The notes beneath the pieces were generated by a model. It ran no database searches, was not told the DNA's origin, and saw only the letters and a list, made by a program, of their open reading frames with translations. A stretch of 64,000 bases of DNA. Origin: Olivibacter jilunii. Lineage in GTDB: Bacteria > Bacteroidota > Bacteroidia > Sphingobacteriales > Sphingobacteriaceae. The translations under genes were made by a program, and so were the position numbers. The DNA lies in the NCBI RefSeq assembly GCF_900607235.1, contig NZ_LR027848.1:609241-673240 (forward strand), written 5' to 3'. Below are positions 27,553 to 36,395 of the stretch, in pieces (positions within the stretch are counted from its first letter, which is position 1; the number at the start of each line of letters is the position of its first letter).

Positions 27553-29259
27553 ATGCTAATCTCCAAAAAGAAGAAAAACGTGTTAAAAGGCTTAAAAATA
27601 AGCTTAAATACAAATTACCTTATTTTACTCATTCTTTTCGTCACTTTATTATTCAATACGCATTGTGCAAGCATACAGCAACCGATGGGAGGGCCAAAGG
27701 ATAGCATTCCTCCAAAAGTTTTAAAAGAAACGCCTATCAACCTCAGCAGAAATTTTAAATCCAAAGAAATCGTTATCGAGTTTGACGAATTTGTTAAACT
27801 TCAGAACGAACTGAAAGAAATCAGTGTAACGCCTGATATGGATAAAATTCCAATTTATAAAATAAAGAAGAAATCCTTAGTCATTACCTTACCTGATACC
27901 CTGGAAGAAAAAACAACATACACCATAAACTTTGGAAAAGCCCTCGGGGATTATAACGAGGGAAATCCTTTACTAAATTACAGCTATGTCTTTGCTACTG
28001 GCGATCAAATAGATTCACTTAATATATCAGGTAATGTCAGCAACGCACTTACTTTAGAAAAGGAAAAGGAGGTGACGGTTATGCTTATACCTACCCGGCA
28101 AGATTCAATATTCGGTAAGAGAAAAGCGAATATTTTTACGCTTACCGATTCAGCAGGCAATTTCAAGATTCACAATCTAAAAGAAGATACATATCGCATT
28201 TATGCTCTAAAAGAAAAAAATAATGATCGTATATTTAACGGAACAGACGAGGAAATTGGCTTTTTAACTGACTCCTTCTTATTGAACAAGGACACTAGTA
28301 ATATTCGTTTAGCGATATCTAAACCTGTTCCAACAACTTTCAGACTGCTCGACCGTAAAATTGAAAAAAATGGTACGATAAATTTCATTTTTAATAGACC
28401 TATAACAAACCCCGATATTGAGGTCCTTAGCCCAAACTCCTTAGATCAGGATAAAATTGTAAATTATAGTTCTACACGGGATAGCGCTTCGATGTGGCTA
28501 AGTGAATTAACCTTCGATTCTTTAAAAGTACGTATTACCGAAAACAATCAGGTCTTAGATTCAACGACCATTCGCCGAAGCAAAAATGAAAAGTACGATC
28601 GGGATCTCATTATTACCGATAATATCAATAGCCAGAAGGTTAACAAAATAAAACACATCATATTAAACAGCACCGCTCCCATAAAGTCGTTTGACAAACA
28701 AAACATAATACTTACGGAAGATTCCGTTTCACGTACTAACTTCCAACTAGTAAAAGATACCAGCAGTAATAGATCGTACATTATACGGTACAATTGGCGC
28801 CCTAAACGAAACTATGAATTGGATCTAAAAGAGAATGCGTTTCAAGGCCATTTTGGTGAAAAATCAAAGGCTGTAAAGCGAAAGTTTACACTGGACGAAA
28901 CGGAAAATTTTGGAGACGTTATTCTAAAATTAAATGTACCTGATACCATTGGAAATCAATACCTCGTTCAGATAACAAACGAAAAGAAGGAAAATATCTT
29001 TCTCTCAACTGCCATTCGGAAATCCGATCGCCTCGTCTTCAAGCAATTTCCGGGTGGGAAGTACTTAATTAGAATCGTTTATGATATAAATCGAAATAAT
29101 AAATGGGACCCAGCTGATGTAGAAAAGCGTACACAGCCTGAAAAGGTTTGGTATCATAGTAAACCAATCACGGTTAGACCTAATTGGGAACAAGAGGAAG
29201 TCATCGATATACCGAGTGAAGATAAGTCGATGGAAGCTAATCCACCCCAAACCAACTAG
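27553..29259 (+). CDS. Ig-like domain lipoprotein (Bacteroidota family)
   Basis: 568 residues. A basic N-terminus and hydrophobic stretch (YLILLILFVTLLFNTHC) lead to a probable lipidated C38, although the residues before it are not an ideal lipobox. The mature protein starts with the family signature QQPMGGPKDSIPPKV. It continues into an SbsA-type Ig-like domain (FKSKEIVIEFDEFVKLQN and TYTINFGKALGDYNEGN), then several beta-sandwich regions. A late segment (IVYDINRNNKWD) looks like a calcium-type DxNxNxxWD loop. These proteins are conserved outer-envelope lipoproteins of unknown role in Bacteroidota. The last 23 bases overlap the convergent gamma-carbonic anhydrase gene. Confidence 0.8.
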   Translation: MLISKKKKNVLKGLKISLNTNYLILLILFVTLLFNTHCASIQQPMGGPKDSIPPKVLKETPINLSRNFKSKEIVIEFDEFVKLQNELKEISVTPDMDKIPIYKIKKKSLVITLPDTLEEKTTYTINFGKALGDYNEGNPLLNYSYVFATGDQIDSLNISGNVSNALTLEKEKEVTVMLIPTRQDSIFGKRKANIFTLTDSAGNFKIHNLKEDTYRIYALKEKNNDRIFNGTDEEIGFLTDSFLLNKDTSNIRLAISKPVPTTFRLLDRKIEKNGTINFIFNRPITNPDIEVLSPNSLDQDKIVNYSSTRDSASMWLSELTFDSLKVRITENNQVLDSTTIRRSKNEKYDRDLIITDNINSQKVNKIKHIILNSTAPIKSFDKQNIILTEDSVSRTNFQLVKDTSSNRSYIIRYNWRPKRNYELDLKENAFQGHFGEKSKAVKRKFTLDETENFGDVILKLNVPDTIGNQYLVQITNEKKENIFLSTAIRKSDRLVFKQFPGGKYLIRIVYDINRNNKWDPADVEKRTQPEKVWYHSKPITVRPNWEQEEVIDIPSEDKSMEANPPQTN

Positions 29260-29752
29260 CATATAGCACATAATTGTGTGGCAATTTATCTAACAAGGTC
29301 CTTTGTTCGGCTGTTAAGGGCTTAATCTTTTTTGCAGGTACACCAGCGTATAAAAAACCACTTTCACACACCATGTTTTCCAAAACAACCGCTCCCGCCG
29401 CTACAATTACATATTCCTCAATAACCGCCTTGTCCATCACAATTGCCCCCATTCCCACCAAACAATGATCCCTTAACGTACAGCCATGAACTATAGCATT
29501 ATGTCCTACATTCACATAACTTCCTATATCCGTTCCATTCTTTAAATAAGTACCGTGAATCACCACACCATCCTGTATATTTGAATAATCGCCTATTCTA
29601 ATATAATTTACATCCCCTCTTATAACCGCATTGAACCATACAGAACAATGATTCCCTATCGTTACATTACCAACTATGGTGGCGTTCTCTGCAATAAATG
29701 TATCAACGCCAATGCTTGGAGTCTTACTTAAAACAGCCTTTATTAATGCCAT
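29237..29752 (-). CDS. gamma-carbonic anhydrase-like hexapeptide-repeat protein
   Basis: 171 residues made mainly of left-handed beta-helix hexapeptide repeats (FIAENATIVGNVTIGNHCSVW, AVIRGDVNYIRIGDYSNIQDG). The zinc-ligand histidines of the gamma class are visible in VVIHGTY and GHNAIVHGCTL, and VGMGAIVMDKAVIEEYVIVAAGA completes the helix. A C-terminal helix follows (TAEQRTLLDKLPHNYVLYA). Members (YrdA/PaaY/CaiE group) bind metals; carbonic anhydrase activity is proven only for some. The gene follows nadB with a 4-base gap, so they are co-transcribed, and its end overlaps the lipoprotein gene on the other strand. Confidence 0.88.
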   Translation of the reverse strand: MALIKAVLSKTPSIGVDTFIAENATIVGNVTIGNHCSVWFNAVIRGDVNYIRIGDYSNIQDGVVIHGTYLKNGTDIGSYVNVGHNAIVHGCTLRDHCLVGMGAIVMDKAVIEEYVIVAAGAVVLENMVCESGFLYAGVPAKKIKPLTAEQRTLLDKLPHNYVLYASWFGVD

Positions 29753-29756
29753 ATAC

Positions 29757-31343
29757 CTAAAAAACAGTGTCTATCAGCTCCTTTGAATGATTCGGATAGT
29801 CTGTAGTATAATGTAAACCTCTACTCTCTTTCCGAGCCATTGCCGATTTAATGACAATATACGAAACTTGGATGACATTTCTAAGCTCGCACAGTTTCAC
29901 AGACAATTTCGTGTTCTTATAGAATTCTTCCGTTTCCTCATAAAGTAATTTGAGTCGCCGCATGGCACGTTCTAAGCGAAAATCCGAACGTACAATACCA
30001 ACATAATCACTCATAATCTTCTGTGTTTCTCTTAAATTATGCGTAACCAAAATATCTTCGTTTGATAGCTGTGTATCCGTGTCATCCCAATCGGGTATAT
30101 TAAGAGGTAAAGTGATCTTGTCAAAAACGCTTATTGCATGTTCAAATATCCGATGGGCATAAATCAAAGCTTCCAATAATGAATTGGAAGCTAATCTGTT
30201 AGCGCCGTGTAAACCGGTAGAAGAGCATTCGCCACAGGCGTAGAGATTATTAATAGAGGAAAGACCGAATTCATTTACCAAGATACCCCCGCAAAGATAA
30301 TGAGCAGCGGGAGTCACGGGTATATAATCCCTCGTAAGGTCAATACCAATACTAAGGCATTTTGCATATATATTCGGAAAATGCTTCAAAAGCTCCACCT
30401 TATCGCGATGCGTAATATCCAAATAAACGTAATCGTCTCCCGATTTCTTCATTTCATTATCTATTGCTCGCGCAACGATATCCCTCGGCGCCAACGATCC
30501 ACGATCGTCATACTCATACATAAACTCTTCTCCATTCTTCCTTCTTAAAACGGCACCAAATCCGCGCAACGCTTCTGAAATCAAAAATGATGGATACTCA
30601 CCGGGGTTATACAACGAGGTAGGGTGGAACTGAATAAACTCCATATTTCTTACTTTTCCCTTAGCCCGATAAACCATTGCTATGCCGTCCCCTGTAGCAA
30701 TCACCGGATTCGTAGTAGATGCATAAATATGCCCGGCTCCGCCGGAAGCCATTACAGTAATCTTACTTAAGATTTTTTCAACTTCATTTGTCAACGTATT
30801 TAATGCATAAATCCCATAACAGGTAATATCGTCACTGGTCTTATTAACAAATAAGCCGAGGTGATGTTGAGTAATGAGATCAACAGCAAAATAATGGGTT
30901 AATATGGTAATATTGGCAGACTGATGAACTTGCTCCAATAGAGCCCGCTCAATCTCAAAACCCGTAATATCTTTATAATGTAAAATACGATGTTCCGAAT
31001 GTCCGCCCTCTCGCGCTAAATCATAACTACCTGTTGTTATTTCGTCAAAATGAGTTCCATATTGAATGATTTCCTTGATCCGCTCCGGACCTTCCTTAAC
31101 AACGTTTTCCACAACCTTTTTATCACACAAACCATCACCAGCAACCAGAGTATCAGCGATATGCTTTTCAAAGCTGTCTGACTTATCCACAACGACGGCT
31201 ACACCACCTTGTGCATACTTTGTATTCGATTCGTCCTCGTTCGATTTCGTAACTATCAGAACCTTACCATATTTTGCGGCCTTCAAGGCAAAACTCAGAC
31301 CCGCAATACCCGAACCCACAACTAAGAAATCAACATTCGTCAT
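29757..31343 (-). CDS. nadB: L-aspartate oxidase
   Basis: FAD enzyme that oxidises aspartate to iminoaspartate, first step of de novo NAD synthesis. The 528-residue protein begins TNVDFLVVGSGIAGLSFALKA. It has the family blocks STKYAQGGVAVV-like NTKYAQGGVAVVVD, GGHSEHRILHYKD and MASGGAGHIYASTTNP. Also present are FIQFHPTSLYNPG, VTPAAHYLCGGI and GLHGANRLASNSLLEALIYA, with the helical C-terminus RLERAMRRLKLLYEETEE. It is divergent from nadA, which encodes the next enzyme, across a 483-base AT-rich gap. The gamma-carbonic anhydrase-like gene follows in the same operon. Confidence 0.95.
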   Translation of the reverse strand: MTNVDFLVVGSGIAGLSFALKAAKYGKVLIVTKSNEDESNTKYAQGGVAVVVDKSDSFEKHIADTLVAGDGLCDKKVVENVVKEGPERIKEIIQYGTHFDEITTGSYDLAREGGHSEHRILHYKDITGFEIERALLEQVHQSANITILTHYFAVDLITQHHLGLFVNKTSDDITCYGIYALNTLTNEVEKILSKITVMASGGAGHIYASTTNPVIATGDGIAMVYRAKGKVRNMEFIQFHPTSLYNPGEYPSFLISEALRGFGAVLRRKNGEEFMYEYDDRGSLAPRDIVARAIDNEMKKSGDDYVYLDITHRDKVELLKHFPNIYAKCLSIGIDLTRDYIPVTPAAHYLCGGILVNEFGLSSINNLYACGECSSTGLHGANRLASNSLLEALIYAHRIFEHAISVFDKITLPLNIPDWDDTDTQLSNEDILVTHNLRETQKIMSDYVGIVRSDFRLERAMRRLKLLYEETEEFYKNTKLSVKLCELRNVIQVSYIVIKSAMARKESRGLHYTTDYPNHSKELIDTVF

Positions 31344-31826
31344 ATTGAAAAAATTATTTATTGATATCTTCCGTCAAAACGGTGGAAAAACATGTTAAAT
31401 ATGTGGATTTTTTTGTAAAAAGTCAGTGGAATAAAAAGAATAACTTGTTAAGAAGCCATCATATTCACATTTACCAGAACTTTTAGATTATTTATCCATC
31501 CGATGAACCGCTAGTTCCTAACCAAAATTCCGTCATAAAAAACTGACAAAAAAATATGGAAAGAAAAAACAGCAAAATAAATAGCGATTGTAAATCAATT
31601 CATTAACTTATCAATAATGTTAAAAACTTGTTGATAAAAATAGAACATCAAATAAAACAAGAAAAAAGATATCCCATTTTCTAACATTACTAACACACTA
31701 ATAAACGATAAGAAGATTTTATATAAAAAGAATTATTGTTTTTATTGAACAGTGGAAAAGCCACAAAATCCGATTTCATTTTCTTTATGTACATTTGTAT
31801 AAGTGAACTATGCTTAGGCTAAGAAA
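31344..31826. other. AT-rich nadB-nadA intergenic region, candidate replication origin
   Basis: A 483-base gene-free, A+T-rich stretch between divergent genes. It carries several DnaA-box-like words: TGTTGATAA (31629-31637, complement TTATCAACA), TTATCAATA (31608-31616), TGTGGATTT (31402-31410), GGTGGAAAA (31381-31389), AGTGGAAAA (31751-31759) and TTATCCATC (31492-31500), most with one or two mismatches to TTATNCACA or TTTTNCACA. parS sites lie 5.7 kb to the left, a parS-like palindrome lies 2.2 kb to the right, and spot G/C counts change sign around here. No canonical dnaA gene is adjacent, so this remains a hypothesis. The nadA promoter lies at its right end. Confidence 0.4.
31790..31797 (+). 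promoter_or_regulatory. -7 promoter element for nadA
   Basis: TACATTTG matches TAnnTTTG and lies 29 bases upstream of the nadA start, a usual distance for this phylum. The -33 region has no clear TTG. Confidence 0.5.
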
Positions 31827-32822
31827 ATGGAAAACTATACTGAACAACTGACTGCTAAAGGCTATATCGATGAAGCAATTGACCCTCGACTGGATTTAGT
31901 TCAAGAGATCAACAGGCTTAAAAAGGAAAAGAACGCAGTTATTTTAGCACATTATTATCAGGATGCTGAAATTCAAGATATCGCTGATTATATTGGGGAT
32001 AGCTTGGGGCTTTCTCAAGAGGCTGCAAAAACAGATGCTGCTATAATCGTTTTCGCCGGTGTTCATTTTATGGCTGAAACAGCTAAAATTCTATCACCCA
32101 CAAAGAAAGTGTTGCTACCGGATCTTAAGGCAGGCTGCAGCTTATCAGATAGTTGTCCACCCCATTTGTTTGCGAAGTTTAAAGAGCAATACCCCGATCA
32201 CCTTGTCATTACCTATGTCAACTGCACAGCCGAGTTGAAAGCACTTAGCGATATTGTGTGTACATCATCCAATGCCGTACAAATCGTTGAAAGCCTGCCG
32301 AAAGATCAAAAGATTATTTTCGGACCTGACAAAAACTTAGGCGACTATGTAAAAAAGAAAACCGGCCGAGACCTTGTTCTTTGGAACGGTGCATGTATGG
32401 TACACGAAATATTTTCGCAAGAGAAAATTGATCGTTTACGATTGCAGTTTCCTGATGCGAAATTTATTGCACACCCCGAGTGTGAGGAACATATTTTAAG
32501 GCAGGCTGATTATATTGGATCGACCACCGGTTTATTAAACTATACCATAAAAGACCCAGCTAGTACCTACATTGTTGCGACCGAATCGGGTATTATTCAT
32601 CAAATGCAGAAAGCTAATCCACAGAAGACCTTTATACCCGCTCCTCCTAATAATGCATGTGCATGCAACGATTGCCCGCATATGAAGCTGAACACCTTAG
32701 AAAAGCTTTATAACGCTATGAGGTTTGAATTACCGGAAATAGATTTGCCACTGGACGTGATAAACAGAGCAAGGAAGCCAATTGAGCGTATGTTGGATAT
32801 ATCTGCACAATTCGGACTCTAA
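31827..32822 (+). CDS. nadA: quinolinate synthase
   Basis: Condenses iminoaspartate with dihydroxyacetone phosphate to quinolinate using a 4Fe-4S cluster. The 331-residue protein shows the NadA motifs [28 protein letters not shown] and [12 protein letters not shown]. The three cluster cysteines lie in [22 protein letters not shown] and the late [15 protein letters not shown] segment, the last also carrying the paired CxxC seen in many NadA proteins. It is divergent from nadB, the preceding step in the pathway, so regulation of both from one region is plausible. thiL follows 29 bases later and may be co-transcribed. Confidence 0.96.
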   Translation: MENYTEQLTAKGYIDEAIDPRLDLVQEINRLKKEKNAVILAHYYQDAEIQDIADYIGDSLGLSQEAAKTDAAIIVFAGVHFMAETAKILSPTKKVLLPDLKAGCSLSDSCPPHLFAKFKEQYPDHLVITYVNCTAELKALSDIVCTSSNAVQIVESLPKDQKIIFGPDKNLGDYVKKKTGRDLVLWNGACMVHEIFSQEKIDRLRLQFPDAKFIAHPECEEHILRQADYIGSTTGLLNYTIKDPASTYIVATESGIIHQMQKANPQKTFIPAPPNNACACNDCPHMKLNTLEKLYNAMRFELPEIDLPLDVINRARKPIERMLDISAQFGL

Positions 32823-32851
32823 ATTAGAAATACATACTATATTAATTCTAC

Positions 32852-33889
32852 ATGTTTGATAACAAAGAGAATACCGGTTTAGATAAACTGGGCGAGTTTG
32901 GCCTCATTGACCTGATTAATAAATCAATTGAAATAAAGGAAGAATCAACCGTAAAAGGCATAGGAGACGACGCTGCGGTTATTCAGCATGGAGGAAAACA
33001 GACACTTATTTCAACCGATTTATTATTGGAAGGTGTACATTTTGACTTAAGATATGTTCCGCTTAAGCATTTGGGATATAAAGCGGTACAAGTAAACTTA
33101 AGTGATATTTTCGCGATGAATGGCATTGCCACTCAAATAACCTTTTCTATCGGCTTATCGAGCAAGTTTCCTTTAGAAGCAGTTGAGGAGTTATACGCAG
33201 GAGCTATTCTAGCATGTAAGAAGTACAATGTGGACTTGGTAGGAGGAGATACATCCGCTTCCAAGCAGGGATTAGTTATTAGCGTGACGAGTATAGGTTA
33301 TGCTGATTCTTCCGCTGTAACCTATAGAAATGGGGCAGAGGAAGGTGATTTGATTTGTGTGTCCGGCGATTTGGGAGGGGCTTATGTCGGTCTTCAGTTA
33401 TTAGAACGGGAGAAGCAAATATTTTTAGAGAATCCAAACATTCAGCCCGATCTGGAAGGAAAGGATTATATTGTAGAAAGGCAATTAAAGCCGGAAGCGC
33501 GACGTGATGTCGTTCAATTGCTTAAGGAACTTCAAATTAAGCCAACGTCGATGATTGACGTATCTGACGGATTAGCCTCCGAAGTTTTGCACCTATGTAA
33601 ACAATCATCAAAAGGCTGCAGATTATACGAAGAAAAAATCCCTATTGATCAAATGACCTATGACACAGCGCGCGAGTTCGGATTGGATCCTACGGTCTGC
33701 GCACTTAGTGGAGGGGAGGATTACGAGCTGCTATTTACCATTAAGCAGAGCGATTATGAAAAGATAAAAGGTGATCTGGATATCAGCGTAATTGGGTATA
33801 TAATGGAAGAGAACGCTGGATGTAATTTAATATCAAAAAGCGGAAATCTATACCCAATTACTGCGCAGGGATGGAACGCATTTAATTAG
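32852..33889 (+). CDS. thiL: thiamine-phosphate kinase
   Basis: Phosphorylates thiamine monophosphate to thiamine pyrophosphate. The 345-residue protein has the ThiL/PurM-fold signature: GEFGLIDLI near the start, GIGDDAAVI (ATP/Mg binding), STDLLLEGVHFDL, GYKAVQVNLSDIFAMNG and DLVGGDTSAS. Further C-terminal are VSGDLGGAYVGLQLL, MIDVSDGLASEVLHL and LSGGEDYELLFT. Length and order are standard. It lies downstream of nadA in the same direction; cofactor synthesis is a loose common theme. Its 3' side runs into palindromes at 33903-34018 and the convergent rmuC gene. Confidence 0.94.
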   Translation: MFDNKENTGLDKLGEFGLIDLINKSIEIKEESTVKGIGDDAAVIQHGGKQTLISTDLLLEGVHFDLRYVPLKHLGYKAVQVNLSDIFAMNGIATQITFSIGLSSKFPLEAVEELYAGAILACKKYNVDLVGGDTSASKQGLVISVTSIGYADSSAVTYRNGAEEGDLICVSGDLGGAYVGLQLLEREKQIFLENPNIQPDLEGKDYIVERQLKPEARRDVVQLLKELQIKPTSMIDVSDGLASEVLHLCKQSSKGCRLYEEKIPIDQMTYDTAREFGLDPTVCALSGGEDYELLFTIKQSDYEKIKGDLDISVIGYIMEENAGCNLISKSGNLYPITAQGWNAFN

Positions 33890-33902
33890 TTAACAGGTAG
33901 CG

Positions 33903-33956
33903 GTTAACCGGTAAATAAATTATAATCGGTAAACTGCAAATTCTTCACCGGTTAAC
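33903..33956. repeat. GTTAACCGGT inverted repeat between thiL and rmuC
   Basis: GTTAACCGGT (33903-33912) and ACCGGTTAAC (33947-33956) form a perfect 10-bp inverted repeat with a 34-base AT-rich loop. It lies 10 bases before the larger palindrome and could be part of a terminator between converging genes. There is no T tract. Confidence 0.5.
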
Positions 33957-33966
33957 TTGCTTCCTT

Positions 33967-34018
33967 ACTCACTGAAGACTAGCCGGTTTCACGTGAAACC
34001 GGCTAGTCTTCAGTGAGT
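33967..34018. repeat. 52-bp perfect palindrome with parS-like core
   Basis: The 26 bases at 33967-33992 are exactly complementary to 33993-34018, with no spacer. The centre (33985-34000) reads GGTTTCACGTGAAACC, a parS motif changed only at its two outermost bases. The right third overlaps the last codons and stop of rmuC. It could extrude as a cruciform, fold as a very stable RNA hairpin ending both converging genes, or bind ParB. No T tract follows on either strand. Confidence 0.85.
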
Positions 34019-35346
34019 TCCTCCTCATCAAATAAACTTATATCTATTTGTTTGCTTGCTTTTGCGCCCAGTTTTTTTAGCTTTTCTACTTTAGATATGA
34101 CGTTACCTTTACCGGTTTCTAGTTTCTTGCGGGCATCTTCATGTGTCCTTGCTAATATGGTTATCTGTTTGTCAATCTTATCCATGTCTTCGGTAAAACC
34201 AACGAATTTATCATAGAGTGCGCCGGCTTCTCTTGCTATTTCCATGACATTACGTGTTTGTCGCTCTTGTTTCCAAATACTGGCTATGGTTCGAAGGGTG
34301 GCTAGTAGCGTTGACGGGCTTACAATTACGACACGTTTATCCCATGCATCGCTAAATAGTTCGCTATCAATCGTAATTGACATACTGAAAGCAGATTCAA
34401 TGGGCATAAATAGCAAAACAAAATCGGGTGACGTGATTTTGTATAAATCCTGATAATTTTTGCGGGAAAGCTCCGTAACATGATTTTTGATAGATTGTAT
34501 ATGTTGTTTAGCAAACAATTCGCGCTCATCATCATTATCCGCTGCATTTACCCATCTCTCGTAGGCAACCAGTGAAACTTTTGCATCAATTACGAGGTGT
34601 TTTTCTTCCGGTAGATCAATGATCACATCGGGTTGCAGACGTTTACCGTCTTCAGTTTGAAAACTAGCCTGTAAACGATATTCGCTATCTCTGGTAAGAC
34701 CCGATCGTTCTAATACTCGTTCTAGAACCACTTCTCCCCAATTCCCCTGTTTCTTCTGATCGCCTTTTAGGGCTCTTGTTAAATTAATAGCCTCATCCTT
34801 AATTAGCTGGCTTTGCTCCATTAATTGCATAACGACCCCTTTAAGGGAGTTTCGCTCCGCAGCTTCATGGCTATAAGTCTTATCGACTTTCTCTTCGAAG
34901 CTTTTGATATTCTGTTTTAAAGGATCTAAAAGTTGGTTGATGGTCTTGTGATTTGTTTCCGTAAATCGAAGTGTTTTTTCTTCCAGAATTTTATTAGCAA
35001 TCAATTCGAACTCCTTATTGAACTGGCTTTTCATGGTTGCTATTTCTAATTTCTGTTCATTCAATTTTTCTTGTTGCGATTCAAAATAGGCATTTAAGCT
35101 TTCAATGGTTCGCTCGGCTGCTGCAGCTTTTTCACGCTCGGTTTTAACCTCATTCAACAAGCGTTCATTTTCCACGCGGTAGTTCTCCGCTTTCTGTTCT
35201 GCTTTCGCAATTTTTACAAGGAGATCGTCGCGTTCTCCCTGGAAGCCGGGTATATTATCATTACCCGATTGATTGGTTCGTTGCGTCAGTTTATATAAAA
35301 AGAAAAGTAAGACTATGAGTAGAATAACGATCAGCAGATTTTCCAT
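34003..35346 (-). CDS. rmuC: DNA recombination protein RmuC
   Basis: 447 residues. An N-terminal membrane anchor (LLIVILLIVLLFFLYKL) is followed by a long coiled coil (about 30-190, KIAKAEQKAENYRVENERLL onward). The RmuC nuclease-like domain (about 200-390) has KKQGNWGEVVLERVLERSGL, LQPDVIIDLPEEKHLVIDAKVSL and VLLFMPIESAFS. The D-x-K of an endonuclease-like fold is in VIDAKVS. RmuC limits inversion and recombination at short inverted repeats in E. coli. The gene's own 3' end lies within a 52-bp perfect palindrome. A -7 box 16 bases upstream fits transcription from 35363. Confidence 0.92.
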   Translation of the reverse strand: MENLLIVILLIVLLFFLYKLTQRTNQSGNDNIPGFQGERDDLLVKIAKAEQKAENYRVENERLLNEVKTEREKAAAAERTIESLNAYFESQQEKLNEQKLEIATMKSQFNKEFELIANKILEEKTLRFTETNHKTINQLLDPLKQNIKSFEEKVDKTYSHEAAERNSLKGVVMQLMEQSQLIKDEAINLTRALKGDQKKQGNWGEVVLERVLERSGLTRDSEYRLQASFQTEDGKRLQPDVIIDLPEEKHLVIDAKVSLVAYERWVNAADNDDERELFAKQHIQSIKNHVTELSRKNYQDLYKITSPDFVLLFMPIESAFSMSITIDSELFSDAWDKRVVIVSPSTLLATLRTIASIWKQERQTRNVMEIAREAGALYDKFVGFTEDMDKIDKQITILARTHEDARKKLETGKGNVISKVEKLKKLGAKASKQIDISLFDEEELTED

Positions 35347-35362
35347 TGTTAATTGTTTTGTA

Positions 35363-35370
35363 CAAATTTA
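35363..35370 (-). promoter_or_regulatory. -7 promoter element for rmuC
   Basis: On the minus strand TAAATTTG fits TAnnTTTG and lies 16 bases before the rmuC ATG. The remaining 270 bases up to the zinc peptidase gene show no gene or clear structure. Confidence 0.5.
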
Positions 35371-35640
35371 GACAGAAAAATTGATTCAGGTAGCCTCGGT
35401 TTTTTAGTGCTCTTTCCTATGTGTCCTTTTAGTGCGGGTTTATTTATCAACCGACCTCGGATAAATTGTCAGTTTTTTACTTATCTTCTTGATATAATGT
35501 CAGGTAAGGTCAGCTTTTTTAATGCTATTTTAATCTTTTTGTCGTAAATTTAGGAGAAAAATGCATATCTTAGGTAGAAGGCCGGAAAAAGTAAATGTCG
35601 GTATGCAGTTTGAGGGAAGTAATATATAGTTGATAAAAAA

Positions 35641-36333
35641 ATGGGAACAGAGTATTTGTTATTAATAGGTATTGCAATCGTTAGTTTTATTGTTCAATGG
35701 CGATTCAAGAGTAAGTTTAAAGAACATTCCGAAACACCATTAAGCAGTGGCATGTCAGGTAAGGATATTGCGGAGAAGATGTTACATGACAATAATATTT
35801 ATGATGTTAAGGTAGTTTCGGTGGAAGGACGATTAACCGATCATTATAACCCGGCGGATAAAACAGTGAATTTGAGTCCGGAAGTATATAGTGGACGAAG
35901 TGTTGCCGCGGCCGCTGTGGCTGCGCACGAATGTGGTCATGCCGTGCAGCATGCAAAGGCATATGCATGGTTACAATTTCGTTCAGCAATGGTGCCGGTA
36001 GTCAATGTAGCTTCTACGCTAACATCCTGGACTTTGATGATTGGTGTTATGTTAGTTTTTTTTGCAGGTAATATTATTGTACTAGCGGTAGGTGTTGCTG
36101 CTTTAGCATTGGTTACCTTATTCAGTTTCGTAACCCTGCCTGTGGAGTTTGATGCTTCCAATAGGGCTTTAGCTTGGCTGGAAACAAACAAAGGAATAAT
36201 GGCAAGCAGAGAGGAACATGATGGTGCGAAAAATGCCCTTTGGTGGGCTGCCATGACTTATGTGGTAGCTGCTCTATCTTCACTGGCAACGCTGGTATAT
36301 TATGCAAGCATCTTATTTCGCTCCAGAGATTAA
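35641..36333 (+). CDS. membrane zinc metallopeptidase (Zn_peptidase_2 family)
   Basis: 230 residues. It has an N-terminal membrane helix (LLLIGIAIVSFIVQW) and a cytosolic or membrane-surface catalytic part with the zinc motif AAHECGH (H96, E97, H100). Two further hydrophobic segments follow (about 118-160) and a last helix near 210-225. The NPADKTVNLSPEVYSGRSVAAAAVAAHE block and DASNRALAWLE are typical of the YugP/PF04298 family. These proteins are putative membrane proteases of unknown substrate. A terminator directly follows the gene. Confidence 0.9.
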   Translation: MGTEYLLLIGIAIVSFIVQWRFKSKFKEHSETPLSSGMSGKDIAEKMLHDNNIYDVKVVSVEGRLTDHYNPADKTVNLSPEVYSGRSVAAAAVAAHECGHAVQHAKAYAWLQFRSAMVPVVNVASTLTSWTLMIGVMLVFFAGNIIVLAVGVAALALVTLFSFVTLPVEFDASNRALAWLETNKGIMASREEHDGAKNALWWAAMTYVVAALSSLATLVYYASILFRSRD

Positions 36334-36354
36334 AAAAATAGACATACAATGCAG

Positions 36355-36395
36355 GACAAAGGGATTCATTTATTTATGAATCCCTTTTGTTTTTA
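36355..36395 (+). terminator. intrinsic terminator after the zinc peptidase gene
   Basis: A 12-bp perfect stem (AAAGGGATTCAT at 36358-36369 with ATGAATCCCTTT at 36376-36387) is followed by TGTTTTTAT. It reaches the stop codon region of the convergent ybeY gene and may serve both. Confidence 0.8.

Noticed and set aside
29237-29259. 23-base overlap of the lipoprotein and gamma-carbonic anhydrase genes as an error
   Set aside because: Convergent 3' overlaps of this size are common and both ends fit their families; nothing indicates a frameshift.
31344-31826. Calling the region a definite oriC
   Set aside because: DnaA-like words mostly have one or two mismatches and AT-rich sequence produces such words by chance; the strand-composition evidence is from selected lines only.
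35353-35547. Small 64-codon frame upstream of the zinc peptidase gene
   Set aside because: Starts inside the divergent rmuC promoter, has no coding bias and shows no family features.
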